Source: DASUMP01 sp036277635
GTDB lineage: Bacteria > Actinomycetota > Acidimicrobiia > IMCC26256 > PALSA-610
Direction: 5' to 3'
NCBI GenBank assembly: GCA_036277635.1
Contig: DASUMP010000217.1
Location: 1-5,476, forward strand
DNA: 5,476 bases
Shown here: piece after piece, positions 1 through 4,411 of the stretch
Position numbering within the stretch: position 1 is the stretch's first letter
Layout of the letters: every line of letters starts with the position of its first letter
Notes under the pieces: model-generated
What the model was told of the DNA's origin: nothing
Databases searched by the model: none
What the model saw: only the letters and a program-made list of their open reading frames with translations
Translations under genes and position numbers: made by a program

Positions 1-390
1 CACCTCGACATGATGTGCGGCGCGCCGTACTCGACGTTCCTCGTCGGCGAAGCGGTGCGCGACCGCGGGCTGCTGACGATCGAAGCGGCCGTGCACCAGC
101 TGACCGAGGTGCCCGCGCGCCTCTACGGCGTGCGCGAGCGCGGCCGCGTGCAGATGGGTTGGCACGCCGACATCGTGGTGTTCGACCCCGCGACGGTGCG
201 GGCGCGCCCGGAACGCACGCTCGACGACCTCCCCGGCGGTGCGAGCCGCATCGTCGCGGAAGCCGACGGGATCGCGCACGTGATCGTGAACGGCGTCGAG
301 ATCGCGCGCGACGGCGAGTTCACCGGCGCGACGCCGGGCACGCTGTTGCGTTCAGGGCGCGACACCGAGACGGTGGCGCTCAGTCGCTGA
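1..390 (+). CDS. N-acyl-D-amino-acid deacylase-type amidohydrolase, C-terminal part (5'-partial)
   Basis: The reading frame is open from base 1 and stops at TGA 388-390, giving 129 residues; the ATGs near position 10 are internal codons, not the start. The fragment opens with HLDMMCGAPYST, the sequence that directly follows the catalytic-Asp motif (GSDAGAHLD) in the paralogue at the other end of this window. The rest is the usual C-terminal part of the amidohydrolase / D-aminoacylase family: the VPARLYGVRERG stretch, the small beta-sandwich segment HADIVVFDPATV, the DDLPGGASR loop and the VIVNGVEIARDGE strand. Enzymes of this family hydrolyse N-acyl or cyclic amides with a metal centre, but substrate cannot be read from this end. 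All metal ligands lie outside the window. It shares about half its residues by eye with the right-hand paralogue. It converges on the MauA-like gene, and the two stop regions overlap by 11 bp. Family assignment is firm; D-amino-acid specificity is only a family-level guess. Confidence 0.85.
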   Translation, partial: HLDMMCGAPYSTFLVGEAVRDRGLLTIEAAVHQLTEVPARLYGVRERGRVQMGWHADIVVFDPATVRARPERTLDDLPGGASRIVAEADGIAHVIVNGVEIARDGEFTGATPGTLLRSGRDTETVALSR

Positions 391-1783
391 GCACCCAGTA
401 GCCGTCGCCGGCGGGCGTGGCCTCGGCGTCGACGACCGTGCCCTGCAAGCGACCGGTCCCCGGCAAGCCGCCGTAGTAGCGCGCGTCGCCGAACGTGAAG
501 ATGCCGCCGTCGGCGGCGACGAGCCAGTAGCCGTTGCCGGTGGGGGTGCTCGCCATGCCGACGATCGGCTCGTCGAGGCGGAGGTTGCCGGTGGAGCCGC
601 GGAACTGCGCGTCGCCGAAGGCGAAGATGCCGCCGTCGGCGGCGACGAGCCAGTAACCGTTCCCCGTGGGAGTCGCGGCCATCCCGACGACTTCCCGCGT
701 GAGGCGGAGGTTGCCGGTGGAGCCGAAGAACTGCGCGTCGCCGAAGGCGAAGATGCCACCGTCGGCGGCGACGAGCCAGTAACCGTTGCCGCTCGGCGTG
801 TTCGCCATCCCGACGATCTCCCGCCGCAACGCCATGCCGCCGGTGGAGCCGCGGAACCGCGCGTCGCCGAAGGCGAAGATCCCGCCATCGTTCGCGACGA
901 GCCAGTAACCGTTGCCGCTCGGCGTCGACGCGAGGTCGGTGACCGGACGGTCGAGGCGCATCCCGCCGGTGGAGCCGAAGAAGCGGGCGTCGCCGTACGC
1001 GAACACGCCGCCGTCGGCGGCGACGAGCCAGTAGCCGCGCCCGGTGGGGGTCGCGTCCATGCCGACGACGGGGCTCGTGAGCGGCACGTTCGGGTCGCCG
1101 TAGTAGGTGGCGGCGCCGAACGCGTACACCGACGCGTCGTCGGCGGCGTCGAGGCACGGCGCGTAGTGGAACGCGGTGCGGTTCTCGGTGGCGCTCGCGG
1201 CAGTGCACGACGGGTCCCACTGCCACGGCGGCACGCAGCTCACGACGCGGCACACGACTGCGCCGACGCAGCCGATCTCCTGGTGGCACTGCCCGTAGCG
1301 GAACTCGTTGCAGCACACCCGCCGCTGGTCGCAGCCGTTGGTGCCGCAGTGGCAGGAACACGCGGTGCACGCCTGCGAGCAGATCCCGCTCGAGCCGCAA
1401 CCGCACGAGCACAGCGCGTTGCAGTCGAGGATGTAGCGCGCGCTGCCGCCGCAGAACACCGAGTTGTCGATCTTCCACCATCCCGCGGTGATCGAGTTCG
1501 GCGGGCACGAGTTGCGTCCGGCGTTGATCGAGCAGCAGAAGACGGTCCAGCCGCCGCTACACGTGTTCGCGGGGCCGCACACGTGCGCGTACGCGGTGCC
1601 GGGTTTGAACAGGAACCGGAACGGGTTCACCGCGAGCGCGGACCCGACGATCGCGGTGCGCACGAGGAAGCTGCGGCGCGTCGTCGACCGCTTCGCGAAC
1701 AACGCCGACGCGCGATCGGCGACGCGTTGTGCGAGTCCGGGCCGGGTGGCGCGAGGCGCGGGCGGCGCGTCGATGAGCGTCAT
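380..1783 (-). CDS. Tat-exported methylamine dehydrogenase light-chain-like protein fused to a six-blade propeller-like repeat domain
   Basis: This 467-residue protein starts at ATG 1783, chosen because it forms an ATGA overlap with the upstream gene and has GGGAG about 10 nt upstream; the open frame extends further but without support. Residues 1-66 form a long twin-arginine leader (T35-R-R-S-F-L40, a hydrophobic stretch to about 59, AYA cleavage site at 64-66). Residues 67-210 resemble the methylamine dehydrogenase light chain: NSCPPNSITAGWW matches the NCPPGTKLATASW region of MauA around the first TTQ tryptophan, and EIGCVGA matches DIIWCFGA around the second. The first Trp is kept (W102 or W103), but the second is Gly171, so TTQ formation looks impossible. 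This part has 24 Cys, twice the 12 that form six disulfides in MauA; many lie in a Cys-rich insert at about 121-158. Residues 217-467 are 42-aa repeats (separate entry). Known MauA proteins end after the light-chain domain, so the fusion is unusual. It is probably extracytoplasmic, with unknown activity. The light-chain relationship is recalled from memory, not aligned computationally. Confidence 0.8.
   Translation of the reverse strand: MTLIDAPPAPRATRPGLAQRVADRASALFAKRSTTRRSFLVRTAIVGSALAVNPFRFLFKPGTAYAHVCGPANTCSGGWTVFCCSINAGRNSCPPNSITAGWWKIDNSVFCGGSARYILDCNALCSCGCGSSGICSQACTACSCHCGTNGCDQRRVCCNEFRYGQCHQEIGCVGAVVCRVVSCVPPWQWDPSCTAASATENRTAFHYAPCLDAADDASVYAFGAATYYGDPNVPLTSPVVGMDATPTGRGYWLVAADGGVFAYGDARFFGSTGGMRLDRPVTDLASTPSGNGYWLVANDGGIFAFGDARFRGSTGGMALRREIVGMANTPSGNGYWLVAADGGIFAFGDAQFFGSTGNLRLTREVVGMAATPTGNGYWLVAADGGIFAFGDAQFRGSTGNLRLDEPIVGMASTPTGNGYWLVAADGGIFTFGDARYYGGLPGTGRLQGTVVDAEATPAGDGYWVLSD
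383..1135 (-). repeat. 126-bp (42-aa) tandem coding repeats, propeller-like domain
   Basis: These repeats encode residues 217-467 of the MauA-like protein. The consensus is GYWLVAADGGIFAFGDA, then xFxGSTG and a variable LxL...VGMAxTPTGN linker. GYW codons lie at about 1033, 907, 781, 655, 529 and 400, so the period is 126 bp four times and 129 bp once. Six GYW strands and six FG(D/A)A strands can be counted, but the first unit has only the second half (VYAFGAATYYGD, residues 219-230) and the last only the first half (GYWVLSD, 461-467). Joined end to end they complete one unit, giving six. This is the arrangement expected of a closed beta-propeller. The third and fourth full units are nearly identical at the DNA level, which suggests recent duplication or homogenisation. 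The propeller fold is my inference from repeat length and Gly/Asp/aromatic pattern; other solenoid folds are possible. Confidence 0.9.
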
Positions 1784-2256
1784 CCGGTCGCGACTCCCGT
1801 CTTGGTGACGCGCACGTCGGCGAGCAAGGCGTTCACCCGCGCGACGCCGCGCGCGAGCTGGCGGCGATCGCCGAGCACGACGTAGAGGCAGAACGCGCGG
1901 CCGCCCTCGGTGAAGAAGATCTGGCATCCCGTCTGGCCGGGCAGGCTGCGCTGCAGCCGACGCGGGCTGAAGTGGTCGGCCCGGAGCTGGCGGGGGAGGC
2001 CGCGGGTCGCGAACAGCGGTTTCTCGACGCTCTCCGGTCCGTACTCGAACAGGGTGACGAACACGTCGTCGCCGGCGAGCGTGTCGACGACGAAGCCGCC
2101 GAAGTCGCCGCGCTCTTCGGGGAGCGGGACGGTGGCGAGGTGGACGACCGGATACGTGCGCTCGCCCGGCGCGGTGGCAGCGCGACGGCGGATGCGCCCC
2201 TCCCACCCCGCGGGGAGCGCGACGTCGAGGCCGTGCGCGGCGAGGCGCAACGCCAT
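1780..2256 (-). CDS. Conserved-looking protein of unknown function, 158 aa
   Basis: I do not recognise a named family. The protein opens with MALRLAAHGLDVALPAGWEG, and the mixed hydrophobic/charged alternation throughout suggests an alpha/beta fold in which a ligand or partner surface is built from strands. Notable segments are VVHLATVPLP (38-47), VFVTLFEYGPE (65-75), a basic patch RADHFSPRRLQR (92-103) and GQTGCQIFFTEGGRAFCLYVVLG (107-129), which contains the only two cysteines (C111, C123). There is no signal peptide or membrane helix, so it is probably cytoplasmic. ATG 2256 is preferred because GGGAGG at 2263-2268 sits 6 nt upstream; GTG 2259 directly before it is possible. The start overlaps the upstream stop (TGATG) and the stop overlaps the downstream start (ATGA), so it is very likely co-translated with both neighbours. 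A role in supporting export or assembly of the MauA-like protein is inferred from position only. Confidence 0.8.
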   Translation of the reverse strand: MALRLAAHGLDVALPAGWEGRIRRRAATAPGERTYPVVHLATVPLPEERGDFGGFVVDTLAGDDVFVTLFEYGPESVEKPLFATRGLPRQLRADHFSPRRLQRSLPGQTGCQIFFTEGGRAFCLYVVLGDRRQLARGVARVNALLADVRVTKTGVATG

Positions 2257-2870
2257 CACGAGCCTCCCGCGAGCAGGACGCCGACGACGAGGACCATCGA
2301 ACCCTGCGCGGCGAGCGCGGCGACGCGCGCGGGGGTGAACCCCTGCTGCAGCGTGCCCATGAAGCGGCGCAGGGTCGCAGGATCGTGGACGCGACCGACG
2401 AGCAGGATCGGCAGCGCGCGCACGAGGCCGAACACGACGCCGACGACCAGGCCTCCGAGCGCGGAGCCGCTCAGCAGCGCGCACAACCACACGACGTAGG
2501 TGATCGACCCGGTGACGATGGTGACGACGCCGGTGCCGAGCTGCAACCCGAACCCCGCGCCGTAGACCCAACCCCGGTAGTCGTCGAGCCAGTGCTCGTT
2601 CACCTGGCGGTGCGGTCCGGGGAGGCGGAACGTGCGGCTGCGCGCCGCCGCGAGATCGACGAGCAGCCCGACCAGCGCGAGCGCGCCGACGAGCGCGAGC
2701 GCGGGCGTGCGCGCGCCCTCGAAGCGGTCGAGGACGGAAGCGCCGAGCGCGCCCAGCGCGGCGCCGAGCGCGGCACCGCCGAGCGCGGAACCGACGACGT
2801 AGGCGCCGACGGTGACCGCCCAACGTTGCTGCCGTCCCCGCTCACCGAGCGGAGTGATGCTCGAGAGCAT
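2256..2870 (-). CDS. Multi-pass membrane protein of the MauA-like operon, 204 aa
   Basis: The protein is strongly hydrophobic and Gly/Ala-rich, with about five or six membrane segments: roughly residues 17-46, 57-75, 103-134 (long enough for one or two helices), 137-157 and 182-201. Between the second and third lies a polar loop (about 76-102) with the motif HRQVNEHWLDDYRGWVYG, which leads into a glycine-rich helix (FGLQLGTGVVTIVTGSITYV). Topology and setting recall the DsbD/CcdA electron-carrier membrane family found near thioredoxin-like genes. However, there is only one cysteine (C130), so the redox pair of that family is missing and the comparison is weak. ATG 2870 is well supported: AGGAGA at 2875-2880 precedes it by 4 nt, and that site begins on the last base of the stop of the microprotein gene. 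It overlaps the next gene by one base. It could be an assembly factor, a docking partner or a transporter for the exported protein. Confidence 0.85.
   Translation of the reverse strand: MLSSITPLGERGRQQRWAVTVGAYVVGSALGGAALGAALGALGASVLDRFEGARTPALALVGALALVGLLVDLAAARSRTFRLPGPHRQVNEHWLDDYRGWVYGAGFGLQLGTGVVTIVTGSITYVVWLCALLSGSALGGLVVGVVFGLVRALPILLVGRVHDPATLRRFMGTLQQGFTPARVAALAAQGSMVLVVGVLLAGGS
2263..2268 (-). promoter_or_regulatory. Ribosome binding site of the 158-aa unknown protein gene
   Basis: GGGAGG lies 6 nt before ATG 2256 and 3 nt before the alternative GTG 2259, which favours the ATG. The site is within the last codons of the membrane protein gene. Confidence 0.6.
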
Positions 2871-2874
2871 CGAT

Positions 2875-2880
2875 TCTCCT
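2875..2880 (-). promoter_or_regulatory. Ribosome binding site of the 204-aa membrane protein gene
   Basis: AGGAGA lies 4 nt before ATG 2870 and fixes that start. Its first base is also the last base of the microprotein stop codon, so a ribosome finishing the microprotein would sit over this site. Confidence 0.65.
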
Positions 2881-2954
2881 CACGGGGACCAGGTGCTGCG
2901 CACCGCGGCGAACAACGCGAGCACGACGCCGACTGTGACGACCGCGACGATCAC
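2880..2954 (-). CDS. 24-aa single-helix membrane microprotein
   Basis: A 25-codon frame lies between the MauD-like gene and the 204-aa membrane protein gene, in a gap otherwise lacking a gene. It starts at GTG 2954 in a GTGA overlap with the MauD-like stop and ends at TGA 2880-2882. AGGAGGAG at 2963-2970 lies 8 nt upstream, the best Shine-Dalgarno sequence in the window. The peptide begins VIVAVVTVGVVLALFAAV (first residue read as Met), a nearly ideal single transmembrane helix, followed by the short polar tail RSTWSP. Its stop shares a base with the ribosome binding site of the next gene, so its translation may also feed that gene. Function is unknown. A role as a small subunit or stabiliser of a membrane complex is inference; alternatively it may be a translational coupling leader whose peptide matters little. 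Confidence 0.6.
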   Translation of the reverse strand: MIVAVVTVGVVLALFAAVRSTWSP

Positions 2955-3763
2955 GCGCGCGGCTCCTCCTCGGTCGCGCGCTCGGGCGCCGACGTCGGCG
3001 GGTACAAGCTCGGATCGCCGGGGCGGATGCCCGCGGCGAGCAGCTCGCGGTCGACGCGGCGTTCCTGCGCGTCGACCGCGTCGGTGGCGCTCGCGGGCGC
3101 GGCGCGCCGGCCGCGCGCGGGGCGCACGCCGTCGATGAACTCGTCGTCACCGGTGGCTTGCGCGAGCAGGTTGCGCACCTGCGACCAGCTCGCGCCGGTG
3201 CCCTCGCCGGTGACGACGCCGGCGGGTCCGTCGACGAGCACGAAGTACGGCGAGCCGGGAACCTCGTATGCGCTCCACGCCGCGCTCGACATCACGAGGG
3301 GGACGTCGGCGGGCGGCGCCAGCTCCCGCAAGTTCGGCAGGCTCTCCTCGGCGGCGTCTTTGGTGACGACGACGAGGCGGACGTCGCCCGGCAGCTCGGT
3401 GTCGCGGCGGCGGAACGCGTCCCAGAACGTGTGACACGTGATGCAGCTGCTCGACAGGAACGCGAGCAGCGTGCGTTGGGGCGTGTCGACGACGCGCACG
3501 GCGACCGCGTCGTCGCCGAGTCCGGTGCCGGTGAGGTCGGCGGCGGCGGGGAACTCGGCGCGCCCGGACGGCGACGGCACCGCGTCGTGCACTTGGAACG
3601 GAGGCGGTTCGACGAGCCCGGCGGCGTTCGGATCGGCGTCGGCGTCGCCGCCGTCGAGCGCGTGGAGCCGGCGCAGGATGTCGGCGTGGCTGCGCAGCAA
3701 CCCGACGACGAGGATCGCGAGCAGCACGAGCACGACTGTCTCCGCCGCGACGAGGACCCCCAT
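2951..3763 (-). CDS. MauD/TlpA-like membrane-anchored thioredoxin
   Basis: The protein has 270 residues. Residues 5-23 form an N-terminal membrane anchor (VAAETVVLVLLAILVVGLL), which would place the rest outside the cytoplasm. A linker to about residue 85 is followed by a thioredoxin-like domain: strand TLLAFLSSSC, the active site C107-I-T-C110, strand VRLVVVTKD (128-136), and the cis-proline loop VPGSPYFVLVDG (168-179, P172 being the likely cis-Pro). A charged, Ala/Pro/Arg-rich tail of about 60 residues (208-270) follows. The layout is that of MauD, a thiol-disulfide protein needed for disulfide formation or isomerisation in the methylamine dehydrogenase light chain; the natural client here is the 24-Cys protein two genes beyond the membrane protein. 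The start ATG 3763 overlaps the MauE-like stop (TGATG) without a clear ribosome binding site, implying translational coupling. A generic TlpA/ResA-type role is the main alternative. mauD is deliberately not assigned because no true methylamine dehydrogenase is present. Confidence 0.85.
   Translation of the reverse strand: MGVLVAAETVVLVLLAILVVGLLRSHADILRRLHALDGGDADADPNAAGLVEPPPFQVHDAVPSPSGRAEFPAAADLTGTGLGDDAVAVRVVDTPQRTLLAFLSSSCITCHTFWDAFRRRDTELPGDVRLVVVTKDAAEESLPNLRELAPPADVPLVMSSAAWSAYEVPGSPYFVLVDGPAGVVTGEGTGASWSQVRNLLAQATGDDEFIDGVRPARGRRAAPASATDAVDAQERRVDRELLAAGIRPGDPSLYPPTSAPERATEEEPRA
2963..2970 (-). promoter_or_regulatory. Strong ribosome binding site for the microprotein gene
   Basis: AGGAGGAG lies 8 nt before GTG 2954. 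It is formed by three consecutive GAG (Glu) codons near the end of the MauD-like gene. It is the main evidence that the 24-codon frame is translated, since the other start sites in the operon have weaker matches. Confidence 0.65.
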
Positions 3764-4305
3764 CAGCCGGCACCGCCACGCGTGCGGACGGTGCGCAGCA
3801 GCGCGGTGAGGTCGGTCATGGTTACGACGACCAGCCACGCGAGCAGGCCGGTCAGGACCACGAACGGCACGCCGGCCACCGGCTGGTCGGCGAGGAGGTC
3901 GGCGGTGGAACCGAGCGGATCGACCGCGACGCCGAGCGCGACGAGCGCCGCGGCCGCGTCGAGCGCGACGTGCGCGACACCGACGGGTGCCGAAGTCGCG
4001 CCGAAGCACCCGCAGTCGGCGCCCGGTCGGGTGCGCAGCACGAGAACCGCGAACGCGGCGAGCCCGGCGTACGCGACGGCGAGGAGGAGCGCGGTGGCGC
4101 GCACGGGCGCGACCAGCGCAGCGACGCCGACCACCAGCTCGATCGCGCCGAGCGCGCGGGCCGTGGTGGTCGACCCACCGAGACCCACGCTGCGCATCGC
4201 GACCGACGCGGGAGCCGGGTTGCGCAGCTTCGTCGCGCCGGACACCGCGAGCACCGCGGCGGCGGCGAGGAACGGCGCGGCGAGGATCTCGAGGTCGGAC
4301 GACAT
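3763..4305 (-). CDS. MauE-like (DoxX-related) membrane protein
   Basis: The protein has 180 residues and four or five membrane segments (about 7-25, 52-68, 70-90, 108-127, 145-165). The first helix leads into SGATKLRNP, the signature of MauE/DoxX-like proteins, and the second half carries D97-C-G-C-F-G102, the cysteine pair followed by FG that is typical of MauE. MauE proteins are thought to pass redox equivalents across the membrane for disulfide formation in periplasmic partners, and mauE mutants of methylotrophs fail to make stable light chain. Here it is followed directly by the MauD-like gene, with a one-base stop/start overlap, and the two probably form a redox pair. ATG 4305 is the only sensible start, since no ATG or GTG lies further upstream near it in frame, but no Shine-Dalgarno sequence is visible; a leaderless transcript or weak initiation is possible. 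It would be the first gene of the operon. Confidence 0.87.
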   Translation of the reverse strand: MSSDLEILAAPFLAAAAVLAVSGATKLRNPAPASVAMRSVGLGGSTTTARALGAIELVVGVAALVAPVRATALLLAVAYAGLAAFAVLVLRTRPGADCGCFGATSAPVGVAHVALDAAAALVALGVAVDPLGSTADLLADQPVAGVPFVVLTGLLAWLVVVTMTDLTALLRTVRTRGGAG

Positions 4306-4330
4306 GGCAGGGGGGATCGTCTCTCGGGCT

Positions 4331-4355
4331 GCGGCGCGACCTCGTGTCGCGCCGC
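4331..4355 (-). terminator. Perfect 10-bp inverted repeat (hairpin), possible terminator or regulatory element
   Basis: Arms GCGGCGCGAC (4331-4340) and GTCGCGCCGC (4346-4355) are exact reverse complements around a 5-base loop. The stem is nearly all G/C and lies in the 106-bp gap, about 56 bases past the stop of the right-hand amidohydrolase gene and 25 bases before the MauE-like start. No T-run follows on either strand, so it is not a classical intrinsic terminator; high-GC actinobacteria are often thought to use U-poor terminators. It might equally be an operator or a leader hairpin of the operon, and in DNA this GC-rich some inverted repeats arise by chance. Confidence 0.4.
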
Positions 4356-4411
4356 CTGCATGATTGCACGCCGCGCCCCCGATTCCCGGGACGCCCCCGC
4401 GGCGACGGGAC

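Noticed and set aside
383..1135. Regular direct repeats resembling a CRISPR array or non-coding satellite
   Set aside because: The 126-bp period is a multiple of three, the repeats lie wholly in one open frame, and differences are mostly at third positions or conservative. They encode a protein repeat domain.
1166..1885. + strand frame of 239 codons opposite the MauA-like gene
   Set aside because: Low-complexity composition without motifs; the opposite strand has the Cys-rich, Tat-led coding sequence that explains the region.
1784..2206. Upstream extension of the MauA-like frame to 2206
   Set aside because: The added part is Arg/Pro-rich, overlaps the well-formed 158-aa gene in another frame, and would put the Tat leader in the middle of the protein. 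ATG 1783 with ATGA coupling fits better.
2256..2870. Annotating the 204-aa membrane protein as CcdA/DsbD
   Set aside because: It has one cysteine only, and the Pro/Cys features of the family are not visible; similarity rests on topology and context alone.
380..4305. Calling the locus a true methylamine dehydrogenase (mau) cluster
   Set aside because: The second TTQ tryptophan is missing, the light chain has a foreign C-terminal domain, and no mauB, mauG or amicyanin gene is seen; only the MauE/MauD-like helpers match.
4306..4411. Promoter for the operon in the gap before the MauE-like gene
   Set aside because: I searched the - strand for TTGACA / TANNNT-like pairs and for an extended -10 and found none convincing; a GGAAT stretch is too weak to call an ECF-type promoter.
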